Shown piece after piece: positions 8,639 to 16,920 of a stretch of 64,000 bases of DNA. The DNA is from JAHFUA01 sp963808725. Lineage in GTDB: Bacteria > Acidobacteriota > Terriglobia > Terriglobales > Acidobacteriaceae. Location: contig CAWEGO010000002.1 in NCBI GenBank assembly GCA_963808725.1, positions 992,001 to 1,056,000 on the forward strand, given 5' to 3'. The translations under genes were made by a program, and so were the position numbers. Within the stretch, counting starts at the first letter, position 1, and every line of letters starts with the position of its first letter. The notes beneath the pieces are model-generated. The model was not told the origin of the DNA and ran no database searches. It saw only the letters and a program-made list of their open reading frames with translations.

Positions 8639-9355
8639 ATGAAATTCAAGGCTTTGCAAGAAAACCTGCGTAAGGCGCTCTGGGCCCGCATCGATGCCGG
8701 CGAACTCACCGGCTTGAGGCTCGCCGAACAGACCGGGTTCCAGCAGGCGCACATCTCCAACTTCCTCAACCGCAAGCGTTCCCTCAGCCTCACCGGGATG
8801 GACAAGGTGCTCATCGTGCAGCATCTGTCGGTGCTCGACCTGCTCGATCCCGAGGAGATCAACAAGCGCGCCAGCATCCTGCCGCCCACCGAAGACGACT
8901 TCGAGAACGTGCTGCTGGTGGAAGGCACCATCGCCGCCGGCGAACCGCTCATCACCAACGAGAACGTGAAAGATATCCTCAAGTTCAAGAAGTCGTTCTT
9001 GCGGCGGTTGCGCCCCGATCCCGCCTCGCCGCGCGAGGACTGGCGCCGCTTCGTTCTGGTCAAGGCGGACGCGCGCGACGGCATGAGCATGTACCCCCGC
9101 CTGCTGCCCGGCGCCACCGTGCTCATCGACCGGCATTACAATTCGCTCAAGTCCTATCACCGCAGCGAGCAGAACATGTACGCGGTACGCAAGGCAGACG
9201 CCTGCACCATCAAGTATGTGGAACAGGTGGGGAACAACCTGGTGCTGCGGCCCCAGAACCCTTCGTACCCGGTGGACCTCATTGAGGTCGAGGAGGGCAA
9301 GACCTTCGCCGACTATATCGTGGGCCGCGTGTGCCACGTCGCCATCGAAACCTGA
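8639..9355 (+). CDS. CI/LexA-type repressor (XRE helix-turn-helix plus S24 peptidase domain)
   Basis: The 238-residue product has an N-terminal Cro/CI-type helix-turn-helix (LRLAEQTGFQQAHISNFLNR, about residues 26-45) and a C-terminal S24 domain. The Ser-Lys dyad appears intact: Ser150 in DGMSMYP and Lys192 in TIKYVEQ, and EGTIAAGEPL offers an Ala-Gly cleavage bond at 100-101 in the expected place. It should bind operators as a dimer and self-cleave under RecA activation after DNA damage. The start is the ATG at 8639, supported by the promoter placement. It is the likely master regulator of the leftward phage-like genes, and its integrity suggests the island may still be regulated. Confidence 0.83.
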   Translation: MKFKALQENLRKALWARIDAGELTGLRLAEQTGFQQAHISNFLNRKRSLSLTGMDKVLIVQHLSVLDLLDPEEINKRASILPPTEDDFENVLLVEGTIAAGEPLITNENVKDILKFKKSFLRRLRPDPASPREDWRRFVLVKADARDGMSMYPRLLPGATVLIDRHYNSLKSYHRSEQNMYAVRKADACTIKYVEQVGNNLVLRPQNPSYPVDLIEVEEGKTFADYIVGRVCHVAIET

Positions 9356-9462
9356 GCGGTGGGGTGCGACCACGTGGAACCGCGCGACAGGGCTGCGGTC
9401 GCTGGCTCAGGATGAAGGTGTTTATACTTGCCTAAGCTGGACTCAGCCCTCGGGAGGGAATC

Positions 9463-9678
9463 ATGGAAGCAGTCGCCGGTATTGCTGTCGGCTCACGCCG
9501 CAATGAAGACATCGCTCTCGACCTGATGAAATTCGTCGCTATGACCACCGGCTACGGCAAAACGGAGTCGCCCGGCGCCGGATTCCAGGGGTCAAACGTG
9601 AACAAGGCCGAAGATTATGCCGCGCACCTGCTGGAGCTGTACACGCGCTGCCTCGCCTCCGTGCAAGGAGGCAAATAG
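9463..9678 (+). CDS. Conserved-looking small hypothetical protein
   Basis: This 71-residue frame begins at ATG 9463 with GGGAGG just upstream. The sequence (MEAVAGIAVGSRRNED, then DLMKFVAMTTGYGK and KAEDYAAHLLELYTRC) looks like a compact helical protein, with codon use like the neighbours. It ends seven bases before a stem-loop terminator. I recall similar small proteins in acidobacteria but know no function. The preceding gene is the S24 repressor on the same strand, so co-transcription is possible. Confidence 0.6.
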   Translation: MEAVAGIAVGSRRNEDIALDLMKFVAMTTGYGKTESPGAGFQGSNVNKAEDYAAHLLELYTRCLASVQGGK

Positions 9679-9684
9679 AGGCAG

Positions 9685-9710
9685 GAGAGCCGCGGTTGCC
9701 CGCGGCTCTC
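9685..9710 (+). terminator. Stem-loop between convergent genes
   Basis: An 11-bp perfect stem (9685-9695 with 9700-9710) encloses TTGC. A second 7-bp G+C-rich hairpin (9720-9726 with 9731-9737) follows. There is no strong T run, but the position between the rightward small gene and the leftward histone-like gene fits a bidirectional terminator. Confidence 0.55.
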
Positions 9711-9753
9711 GTTGGCTCTGCCGGCCGGAGGGCCGGCCTGATCTGACACCGGG

Positions 9754-10122
9754 CTAGCGCCGGCGCCCACCCTTCTTTTTCCGGGCCGCCTTCTTCCTGC
9801 CCGCGCCCTTGCGTGCAGCCTTCTTCGCGCGAGCTCCGCCTCCGCGGCGTGCCGCCTTTTTCTTGGCGGGTTTCTTCGTTGCTTTCTTGCGCGCGGCTTT
9901 CTTGCGCGCCGGCGCTTTCTTCTTCGGAGGAGCTGGCGGCGGGGCTTCGCCTCCCATGGGTGCGCCGGTCTCTCCGCCCAAGCCGCCTCCCATCGGGGTT
10001 TCCTCCGCTTCTTCTTCTTCCTCTTCCTCGTAGTCTTCCTCTACATCTCCGAAGCCGGTATCGCCATACTCATCGATGTCGTCATCATTGCGTGCGTAGA
10101 GGGTCTCATCGTCGAACGTCAT
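9754..10122 (-). CDS. Histone H1-like protein with acidic N-terminus and Lys/Ala-rich C-terminus
   Basis: The start is the ATG at 10122 (MTFDDETLYARN), directly preceded by GGAGGAG. The 122-residue product is strongly bipartite: residues 1-45 are acidic (long Glu/Asp runs), a Gly/Pro linker follows, and the last 55 residues are Lys/Ala/Arg repeats of the KKAARKKA type, as in eukaryotic H1 tails and bacterial HC1/HC2-like proteins. The basic tail should bind DNA non-specifically, and the acidic head could mask it or bind a partner. It is monocistronic between a lytic transglycosylase and a convergent small gene. The function is inferred from composition only. Confidence 0.7.
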   Translation of the reverse strand: MTFDDETLYARNDDDIDEYGDTGFGDVEEDYEEEEEEEAEETPMGGGLGGETGAPMGGEAPPPAPPKKKAPARKKAARKKATKKPAKKKAARRGGGARAKKAARKGAGRKKAARKKKGGRRR

Positions 10123-10247
10123 ATCTCCTCCTGGCATTGAACCGGACCTCCGCGTAATGAGTACATCTTTCGAGAACCGCGCGGATTATAGCAACAGCCA
10201 AGCGCCTGTCAACTATACGCGCAGACCGAAAGGGTTGGCGAGACGGG

Positions 10248-12149
10248 CTACGGCCGGTGGGCTTCGCTGATGACCAGAGTTTCGCCGGGATGGATGGTGA
10301 CGGAAGCCAGCTTGTTGTTGCGCTGCAACTGCCCGACCGTGGTTTTGTACTCCGCCGCGATGCTGGCCAGGGTTTCCCCCGGCTTTACCTTGTGCACCCG
10401 GCGGCTGGAAGAATTTAAGTTATTGCCCGACTTTAACTTAGCTGCCGTTATGCCGCCATGCGCGGCGCCTTTTCTGGCCTCTGTCGACTCGGGTTCGGCG
10501 ATCACCCGACGAATAAGGAGGACTCTGCCCGGCGGCAACTGATTGCCGTGCAGATGGTTCCATTGCCGCAGCCTCTCGGCGGGCACACCAAAATCGTCCG
10601 CCACGGTAAGCACGGTGTCGCCTTTGCGCACGCGGTAATGCAGGATCTTCTTCGAGAAGGCGACGGTATTCTCAGCCCCTCCCTTGCCCGGAGCAATGGG
10701 GATGATCAGCCGGCTGTCGGGCTGAAGGGTGTCGCTGGCGCGCAGATCGTTGGCGGTGGCTATGGCGCTCGCGGTAGTGTGGTACTTGTGCCCGATGCTC
10801 GCCAGGGTGTCGCCGCTGGCCACCTTGTGGTACCGCCACCACACGCGCTTGTCCACCGGAATTGCAGCGACACGGTTCAAATACTTGTCCTTGGTCCCGC
10901 GCGGCAGCTTCAGATCGAAGCCGCCATCTTTAGGTGTCGTCATGCGTAGCAGGCTGGGATTCAGATCCTGCAGCGTGGCCAACGAAGCATCGGTACACTC
11001 GGCCACCAGGCGCAGATCCACGGGGTAATTGATCTTCACCGTGTCGGCTTCGAGCGGCGCTTCCGGCGTCACGTGGTCCAGCCCGTATTGCGCCGGATTT
11101 TTCGCCATGATGGTAACGGCGAGAATGATGGGCACGTAGTTGCGAGTCTCTTTGGGCAGCACGCCCCGGTTGTACAGCTCCCAAAAATCTGCATAGCCGG
11201 TACGGGCCACGGCGCTCTGCACTGTCCCCGGCCCGGAGTTGTACGCCGCCATGGCCAGATACCAGTCATTGAATTGCTGGTAGAGGTCCTTCAGGTGCCG
11301 CGCCGCGGCTCGCGTGGCCTTCTCCGGGTCCTGGCGTTCATCGACCCACCAGTTTCGTTCCAGACCGTAGCCGGTGGCGCGGCTGGCCATAAACTGCCAC
11401 ATGCCGCGCGCGCCCGCCCGCGAGACCGCGAAGGGATGGAATCCGGATTCCGCCTGCGCCAGATAGATCAGCTCCTGCGGGACTCCTTCTTCCTTCAGCA
11501 CCCGCTGAATCATGTCCCGGTAGCGGCCGGAGCGCGCCAGTGCCGCCTCCAGCGTGCCTCGGCCACGGCCGGAGAAGAAATAGATATAGTTCTCGACCGC
11601 GGGTTTCAGGTCCAGCGGCAGCTCCGAGGGGATGCGCCTGACCGCTGCCTGCTGCTCAGGAGTAACCGTCGGCTGCTCGGGGAAGGTGATGCTGTTGGCT
11701 TCGTCGATGGGCGCCGGTTCTGATTTCTGTTCGCTGAAGCCGTCCCCCGCTGTCAGCGCCGACATCTCCAGCGTATAGACACCCTCGATGACCTTGTCGA
11801 ATTCGGCCTGCAATCGCTCGTCCGAGCGTATGTCCAGCGGGCCCTCCAGCAGAATGTCCACGGCTTTGTCGAAATCGGCCTGTGCCGCTTCCAAATGCCC
11901 GGCGGCGTAATCAGCCTGGCCGCCCCGGAGTGCCTGCTCCGCCCGCGCAATAAGAGAGTCCACCGCATCCGGCTTGCTGGCTTCTTCGATCTTCGGCGCG
12001 GCAACCTTGGGCGGCAGAGACGGCGCCGGGGCCAGGGCCTGCGCAGGTGGGTTCGCTGTAGCCTTCTTCTTTTCAGCGGTTTCGCAGGAAATCGTCGCCA
12101 GAATCAGAGAGGCTACAAACGGCGCCAGTAAATGGGATTTGCGAAGCAT
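10248..12149 (-). CDS. mltD: Membrane-bound lytic murein transglycosylase (MltD-like) with three LysM domains
   Basis: The start is taken at ATG 12149, giving a lipoprotein signal (MLRKSHLLAP... LATISC, lipobox Cys22). A Pro/Ala-rich linker and a helical region lead into the SLT catalytic domain, with catalytic Glu234 in LAQAESGFHPF, then RGMWQFM and AAYNSGPGTV. Three LysM repeats follow in the C-terminal third (starting WRYHKVASGDTLASI, HYRVRKGDTVLTV and HKVKPGETLASI) and bind peptidoglycan. The enzyme cleaves the MurNAc-GlcNAc bond with anhydro-sugar formation in the periplasm. Length and order match MltD, which normally carries two or more LysM units. It appears monocistronic. Confidence 0.9.
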   Translation of the reverse strand: MLRKSHLLAPFVASLILATISCETAEKKKATANPPAQALAPAPSLPPKVAAPKIEEASKPDAVDSLIARAEQALRGGQADYAAGHLEAAQADFDKAVDILLEGPLDIRSDERLQAEFDKVIEGVYTLEMSALTAGDGFSEQKSEPAPIDEANSITFPEQPTVTPEQQAAVRRIPSELPLDLKPAVENYIYFFSGRGRGTLEAALARSGRYRDMIQRVLKEEGVPQELIYLAQAESGFHPFAVSRAGARGMWQFMASRATGYGLERNWWVDERQDPEKATRAAARHLKDLYQQFNDWYLAMAAYNSGPGTVQSAVARTGYADFWELYNRGVLPKETRNYVPIILAVTIMAKNPAQYGLDHVTPEAPLEADTVKINYPVDLRLVAECTDASLATLQDLNPSLLRMTTPKDGGFDLKLPRGTKDKYLNRVAAIPVDKRVWWRYHKVASGDTLASIGHKYHTTASAIATANDLRASDTLQPDSRLIIPIAPGKGGAENTVAFSKKILHYRVRKGDTVLTVADDFGVPAERLRQWNHLHGNQLPPGRVLLIRRVIAEPESTEARKGAAHGGITAAKLKSGNNLNSSSRRVHKVKPGETLASIAAEYKTTVGQLQRNNKLASVTIHPGETLVISEAHRP

Positions 12150-12319
12150 ACACCTCTCTGCTTGCAAGCTCGAAAGCGCTTTCTGTTGCCGGCCCGGTTC
12201 ATGAATCCTACTACTCGGGAATTTGGCCGGTCAATCGGCCAAAAGGGTCTGGTACTTGTGATCCAGTCTCCTCATTCCCTTCTAACCCTATGGTGATGCG
12301 AAGGTTAGTTGCAACACCA

Positions 12320-13240
12320 TCAAACCCGCGGCCACTCGATGCCGGCGGATTCCCCCTGCGCGTTCTTCAACGCCCAGGCCATCCGCGGAGTGTTGTGGGC
12401 CAGGCCGCACCGGCCGCGTGCGTCGAGCAGGATGATGCCTCCATGCCCTGCCAAGCGCGTCTCCAACCGCTCAATGGACATCCGGGCGGCGGCTTCGGGC
12501 GCCATCCCCTCCAGCACGCGGTCGGCCGCCCACTTGGCCAGCACCAGCTTCATGATCGGTTCACCCCAGCCGGTCGTTGAGACGGCCGCACTCTCGTTGT
12601 CGGCATAGCATCCGCACCCGATCAGCGATGAATCGCCTACTCGGCCTGGGGTCTTGTTCAAGGTACCGCCGGTCGAAGTGGCGGCAGCAAGATCGCCGTG
12701 GCTGTCCAAGGCTACGGCGCCAACCGTGTCGTGCTCGGCAAAAAACTCCGGCGATTTTCCGGCTAGCGCCTGTTCCTGCACTTCCCGCAAGCGCTCCACT
12801 TCGCGTTCGATCACTAGCTCTTCATTCGCGCACAGCGGAAGACCGTGCTGTTGGGCAAAGCACTCCGCCCCTTCGGCTACGAGATAGACGTGCGGACTCT
12901 CGTCGAGCACCCGCCTTGCGGCGCGGATCGGATTGCGAATCCGCTCCACGCATCCCACCCCACCGGCGCGCAGGGTCGCTCCATCCATCATCAGGGCATC
13001 GAGTTGCACCCGGCCGTCGCTGGTGAGGAACGATCCGCGGCCAGCGTCGAAGGTTTCGTCATCCTCCATCACCACGATGGCGGCTTCCACCGCGTCCACC
13101 GAGGAACCTTTGCGCTCGAGCACTTTCCAGCCGACGGCAAGGGCATGGCGTACGCCGTTCACGTGCGCCTCGGCCATCTCGTCGGGAATGGCCCAAGCCC
13201 CGCCATGCACCAGCAGGACGGGTGAATGTCCTTCCGCCAC
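12320..13240 (-). CDS. iaaA: Isoaspartyl peptidase / plant-type L-asparaginase (Ntn hydrolase)
   Basis: The best start is the GTG at 13240 (VAEGHSPVLLVHGGAWAI), with GAGGGA six bases upstream; the frame is open to 13369 but that extension lacks family similarity and would leave almost no room for the divergent promoter. The product is about 306 residues. The nucleophile is Thr172 in AEHDTVGAVALD, exposed after self-cleavage into alpha and beta chains; GGTLNKTPGRVGDSSLIG and STTGWGEPIMK are further family motifs. It hydrolyses isoaspartyl dipeptides and asparagine. It is divergent from an aspartate-ammonia ligase, the opposing reaction. Confidence 0.87.
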   Translation of the reverse strand: MAEGHSPVLLVHGGAWAIPDEMAEAHVNGVRHALAVGWKVLERKGSSVDAVEAAIVVMEDDETFDAGRGSFLTSDGRVQLDALMMDGATLRAGGVGCVERIRNPIRAARRVLDESPHVYLVAEGAECFAQQHGLPLCANEELVIEREVERLREVQEQALAGKSPEFFAEHDTVGAVALDSHGDLAAATSTGGTLNKTPGRVGDSSLIGCGCYADNESAAVSTTGWGEPIMKLVLAKWAADRVLEGMAPEAAARMSIERLETRLAGHGGIILLDARGRCGLAHNTPRMAWALKNAQGESAGIEWPRV

Positions 13241-13402
13241 GGTGTCCCTCGTCGAACCCCGCAGGATTGTAACAACCGGCGCGGGGTGACCCCCGTCACT
13301 GCGCGGATGCCCGCCCGCGTTCCCTACTAGAGTGTTGCCACGTTTATACGCGGCCGACCATTCGGCCAATCATCGCTCATCGCCGCAGCCAAGGAGAACA
13401 CT

Positions 13403-14542
13403 ATGGCGACCGTGACCAGCAAAGCAGCCGACCTCGCCGGACCCGGCATCGGCAGTTATGAAGAGTTGGAACAGATTCTGCCCAACGACTATCACTCCCT
13501 GCTCAATCCCAAAGAAACCCAGCAAGCCATCTTCGTGGCCAAGAACTACATCGAGGAGAACCTCTGCAAGGAATTGAAGCTGATGATGGTTACCGTCCCG
13601 CTGATCGTGGACGTGGAAAGCGGGGTCAACGATTTGCTCGACCGCGACGGCTCGCGCACCCCCATCCAGTTCCACATCTCCAACGACTACGGCAAGCATC
13701 CCATCGACGCCCAGGTGGTGCAGGCCGCAACTAAGTGGAAGCGCGTCGCGCTGAAGCAGTTCGGGATGCAGGCTGGCGAAGGACTCTGCACCGACATGCG
13801 CGCCGTGCGCAAGGACTACTTTCTCGATCACGACCATAGCTGCTACGTCGACCAGTGGGACTGGGAGCGGGTGATCACCCCCGAGCAACGCAACCTCAAC
13901 TTCCTCAAGGAAATCGTGGGCAAGATCTGGAAGGTGCTGAAGGGCGCGGAGAACCATGTACTCACGCTGTTCCCGGAGCTCAACGACGCGCGCTATCCCC
14001 GCCTGCCGGAGGAGCTCACCTTCCTGCACGCCGAGGAGATCCTGGACATGTATCCGGACCTGCCCCGCAAGCAGCGGGAGACCGCCGTCCTGCAGAAGTA
14101 TCCCGCCATCTTCATCATCGGCATCGGCTGGAGGCTGCAGGATGGCTATCCGCACGAGATGCGCGCCGCCGACTACGATGACTGGGTCACGCCTACGCGC
14201 TCAGAAGACGGCAGAGCGATGCACGGGCTGAATGGCGACATCCTGGTCTGGAACCCGGTAACGCGCCGGCGCCATGAGCTGACCTCGATGGGCATTCGGG
14301 TCAATGCCGACACCCTCCGCCACCAACTAGACCTTACCGGGCAGCTCGACTTCCTCAAATATCCTTATCACCAGGCGATCCTGCGCGACGAAATCCCGCT
14401 CAGTATCGGTGGCGGCATCGGACAATCTCGCACCCTGATGCTGCTCTTGCGCAAGGCGCACCTGGGCGAGGTCACCGTCTCCGTGTGGCCGCAGGTGCTG
14501 AAGGAAATGTGCGCGCGCAAGAATATTCACGTGCTGGAATAG
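13403..14542 (+). CDS. asnA: Aspartate-ammonia ligase (asparagine synthetase A)
   Basis: The 379-residue protein makes asparagine from aspartate, ammonia and ATP (AMP-forming) in the cytoplasm. The whole length follows the AsnA family, an aaRS-like fold: IEENLCKELKLMMVTVPL, PIQFHISNDYGKHPIDAQVV, RKDYFLDHDHSCYVDQWDWE, AIFIIGIGWRLQDGYPHEMR and the C-terminal LSIGGGIGQSRTLMLLL. It is somewhat longer than the E. coli enzyme, mainly through N-terminal and middle insertions. The ATG at 13403 has AAGGAG upstream. It is divergent from the asparaginase gene with about 160 bases between the likely starts. Confidence 0.93.
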   Translation: MATVTSKAADLAGPGIGSYEELEQILPNDYHSLLNPKETQQAIFVAKNYIEENLCKELKLMMVTVPLIVDVESGVNDLLDRDGSRTPIQFHISNDYGKHPIDAQVVQAATKWKRVALKQFGMQAGEGLCTDMRAVRKDYFLDHDHSCYVDQWDWERVITPEQRNLNFLKEIVGKIWKVLKGAENHVLTLFPELNDARYPRLPEELTFLHAEEILDMYPDLPRKQRETAVLQKYPAIFIIGIGWRLQDGYPHEMRAADYDDWVTPTRSEDGRAMHGLNGDILVWNPVTRRRHELTSMGIRVNADTLRHQLDLTGQLDFLKYPYHQAILRDEIPLSIGGGIGQSRTLMLLLRKAHLGEVTVSVWPQVLKEMCARKNIHVLE

Positions 14543-14611
14543 CTTCGCAAAGGCCGGACCCGGAGGCGGAGTTGGGTTGCATTTCGCCGGAGTTGCTTGT
14601 ATGGTGAGTGT

Positions 14612-14836
14612 ATGGCGCGTCTGATTTCCACCACGATCCGGCTGCATGAAGAAGACGCCCGGGCCTTGAAGCGGGCCCGGGCCGCGGGGCATTCGGCCTC
14701 GGAACTGGTCCGCAAAGGTTTGCGCGTTGTCGCCTCGCGCTACTATTCTGGGCGGCGTCCCCCCTCTACGCGCCTGTTTGAATCCACGGATACTAAGCTG
14801 GGAGAGGAATCGCAACTCTTCCAGGACACGGATTGA
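14612..14836 (+). CDS. Antitoxin of a VapBC-type module
   Basis: The start is the ATG at 14612 (MARLISTTIRLHEED), giving 74 residues. The first 45 residues read as a ribbon-helix-helix or similar small DNA-binding domain (STTIRLHEEDARALKRARAAG, then SASELVRKGLRVV), and the tail (STRLFESTDTKLGEESQLF) would wrap around the toxin. The last codon overlaps the TTG start of the PIN-domain gene (TTGA), the usual antitoxin-toxin coupling. Assignment rests on this context rather than on strong family similarity. Confidence 0.7.
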   Translation: MARLISTTIRLHEEDARALKRARAAGHSASELVRKGLRVVASRYYSGRRPPSTRLFESTDTKLGEESQLFQDTD

Positions 14837-15264
14837 GTCCGCCAATCATTGCCGATACCGGCGGGCTGTTGCATGCATTGGCACGTACCCGGGAGGGAAC
14901 GGCCAGCTTCCCGGACTACGAAAATGCGCTGATCTCTGCGGATCTGGTAGTGGTTCCCGCGCTCGTTCTTGCGGAAGTCGACTACTTTCTTCGCGAGCAT
15001 CGGGCAGCGATGCGCAAGCTGGTGGGCGAAATCTTCGACCCAAGAACCCGTTATGAGTACGAATTGCCCGTCGCCTCCGATATTGCACGCGCCCTGGAGT
15101 TGGATGCCAGATTTCACGATCTCAAGTTGGGGTTGGTAGATGGAACCGTGGCTGCTATCGCGGAGCGCCGCAGAATTTTCCGAGTCCTCACGACCGATCG
15201 CCGTGACTTTAGCGTAATTCGCGTCGGCCCCCGGCTTACCCGTAGGTTGGAACTGGTTCCGTAG
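14833..15264 (+). CDS. PIN-domain ribonuclease toxin (VapC-like)
   Basis: The 143-residue PIN domain begins at TTG 14833, overlapping the antitoxin stop. The metal-binding acidic set is present: Asp8 in IIADTGGL, Glu48 in VLAEVDYF, Asp103 in GLVDGTVAAIAE and Asp122 in LTTDRRDF. VapC enzymes cleave tRNA or rRNA when their antitoxin is degraded. Length is typical. The module sits between asnA and the pgsA-greA cluster, a common kind of insertion site for toxin-antitoxin pairs. Confidence 0.83.
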   Translation: MSPPIIADTGGLLHALARTREGTASFPDYENALISADLVVVPALVLAEVDYFLREHRAAMRKLVGEIFDPRTRYEYELPVASDIARALELDARFHDLKLGLVDGTVAAIAERRRIFRVLTTDRRDFSVIRVGPRLTRRLELVP

Positions 15265-15291
15265 GGGGCAAGAAGCGCCGCTCAGAGTTTT

Positions 15292-15483
15292 TCAGCGGCC
15301 GCAGCTGCCGCAATAAATCACTATGCCAAACCCAGGGAGCCGGCCCGCAAAGCGGCGGGTGATGCGATTGGTCACGGCTGGGTTGAATGCGGCTACCCAA
15401 CCTGGGTGGAATCGAAGCAGGAGAGGTCCTGCAATCAGCACACCCGCGAGCACGCCAAGCAATACGACGAGACTTACTGGCAA
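15292..15483 (-). pseudogene. Truncated membrane-anchored nitroreductase-like (deazaflavin-dependent family) remnant
   Basis: The 63-residue frame begins MPVSLVVLLGVLAGVL, a transmembrane helix, and continues NPAVTNRITRRFAGRLPG and FGIVIYCGSCGR, resembling the N-terminus of deazaflavin-dependent nitroreductase-family proteins, where an HxGRRSGR motif would follow. It stops exactly there, so the catalytic domain is missing. It directly follows the CDP-alcohol transferase gene on the same strand. A genuine short membrane protein is the alternative; the family comparison is from memory. Confidence 0.45.
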
Positions 15484-15501
15484 TCGAGCTCCAAAAGAAA
15501 C

Positions 15502-16155
15502 CTACACAACCGCCGAAGGCTCATGGCTGACTTCGTCTTTCATCGCCAGAGCTTCCGGCTTGGTGCGCTGGTAGGTGTACCAAATGCGATGGATCACGGT
15601 GATGCTGCCCAGCACGGCGATCACCCACAACACCGGCGCCATGCGGTTGAATACCGCCCCGATGATCACCAGCACGAGCCGCTCTGGTCTCTCCATAAAT
15701 CCCACCTTGCAGGTGCCGATCAGCGACTCCGCGCGGGCGCGGGTGTAGCTGATCATCACCGAGCTGATCATCACCACGGCCGCCAGCACCACGTAGAAAA
15801 ACCGGTTCGCCCGGGCATAATAGACAAGCAATCCGAAATAGAGGGCGGCGTCGCTGTAGCGGTCCACCACCGAATCGAAGAATGCGCCGAAGACGGTCAC
15901 CTGGTTGGTGGCGCGCGCAATGCGCCCGTCGACCATGTCCAGGAAGCCGGCCAGGAAGATGACCGCTCCGGCGTAGCGGAAAAGTCGCGCCGTGTTATCG
16001 CCGCTGGCCTTGCCAAACAGGTAGGCCGCAAAAACGCTGATCCCCAGGCCGATCGCGGTGTAGACGTTGGGGGAGATACGGGTCAGAGCCAGCCCGCGCA
16101 CGATCCTGTAGAGCAAGGCTCCGCAGGCCCGGCCGAAAGCGCCCGTCCAACTCAT
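15502..16155 (-). CDS. CDP-alcohol phosphatidyltransferase family protein
   Basis: The 217-residue integral membrane enzyme carries the CDP-alcohol transferase signature in DMVDGRIARA...FGAFFDSVVDRYSD (about residues 73-101), with all four Asp and both Gly of DGx2ARx8Gx3Dx3D. About six transmembrane helices follow the family plan. It transfers a phosphatidyl group from CDP-diacylglycerol to an alcohol such as glycerol phosphate or inositol phosphate; the short length and ERPERLVL segment lean toward the inositol-phosphate type, but the substrate is uncertain. The start overlaps the greA stop by four bases, so the two are coupled. Confidence 0.85.
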   Translation of the reverse strand: MSWTGAFGRACGALLYRIVRGLALTRISPNVYTAIGLGISVFAAYLFGKASGDNTARLFRYAGAVIFLAGFLDMVDGRIARATNQVTVFGAFFDSVVDRYSDAALYFGLLVYYARANRFFYVVLAAVVMISSVMISYTRARAESLIGTCKVGFMERPERLVLVIIGAVFNRMAPVLWVIAVLGSITVIHRIWYTYQRTKPEALAMKDEVSHEPSAVV

Positions 16156-16625
16156 ACCGCCTCATCGTGAACCGTGGTCAGCTTCAGGACCTCCAGTTCG
16201 CGTTTGCCTGTGGGCGTCACCACCGTGGTCGTCTCCCCCACTTTCTTGCCCATCAGCGCTCTTCCGATCGGCGAACTGGTGGAAATCAGCCCCTTGGAGA
16301 CGTCCGATTCCTCGCTGGTGACCAGCTTGTACTCGATCTTTTCGTCCTTGGCCCCGTCGTATACCACCACCGTGGCGCCGAAGGCCACCCGATCCCTGGG
16401 AATATTGGCGAGATTCACCATGGAGAGTTCCGCCATGCGCTTCTTCAGTTGTCCGAGCCGCGCCCGGACGAACTCCTGCCGCTGCTTGGCCATATGGTAC
16501 TCGGCGTTCTCGCTCAGGTCGCCCATCGCGACCGCCTTTTTCAGCTCTTTCGGCAGGTCATGGTTCAACTCGTGTTCCAGTTGCTGGATCTCTTCTTCCA
16601 GGCGTTTCCGGATATGTTCTGTCAT
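16152..16625 (-). CDS. greA: Transcription elongation factor GreA
   Basis: The 157-residue protein has the N-terminal antiparallel coiled coil (residues 1-75, LEEEIQQLEHELNHDLP) with the tip motif MGDLSENAEYHMAK that enters the RNA polymerase secondary channel, and the C-terminal FKBP-like domain ending SSPIGRALMGKKVGE. It rescues backtracked polymerase by stimulating transcript cleavage. Length and order are standard. It is the upstream gene of a two-gene unit with the phosphatidyltransferase. Confidence 0.95.
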   Translation of the reverse strand: MTEHIRKRLEEEIQQLEHELNHDLPKELKKAVAMGDLSENAEYHMAKQRQEFVRARLGQLKKRMAELSMVNLANIPRDRVAFGATVVVYDGAKDEKIEYKLVTSEESDVSKGLISTSSPIGRALMGKKVGETTTVVTPTGKRELEVLKLTTVHDEAV

Positions 16626-16920
16626 GTCGCTTGGGACCTGTCTAGTTGCGGAAGGATTAGACTGAGATCGCGTCGCCGACCGTCACCGCCGCACAAACAT
16701 GAATTCGGTCGTCTCTCCCACAGGTTTGCAATTATAAGTCTTTCCCGCTTCCGAACGGCGTGCTGTGCAGCCCCTTTTGGGCGCTTTCCGTCGACTCCGC
16801 TACGGTCGGGAGCCCTGCCGCGCTGCGGTACCTGTGTAGAATCCCAACGGCATTGCCGCGGATGTGGGGCGACTGCACAGTAAACCTAGGTTTTTCAATT
16901 ATTTAAACACGGGTTCGCAT
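16626..16920. other. Non-coding spacer between divergent greA and carD
   Basis: No plausible gene is visible. A TATAAT on the minus strand at 16731-16736 could be a -10 for greA but lacks a good -35. The remainder is ordinary high-GC spacer leading to the carD promoter. Confidence 0.5.
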
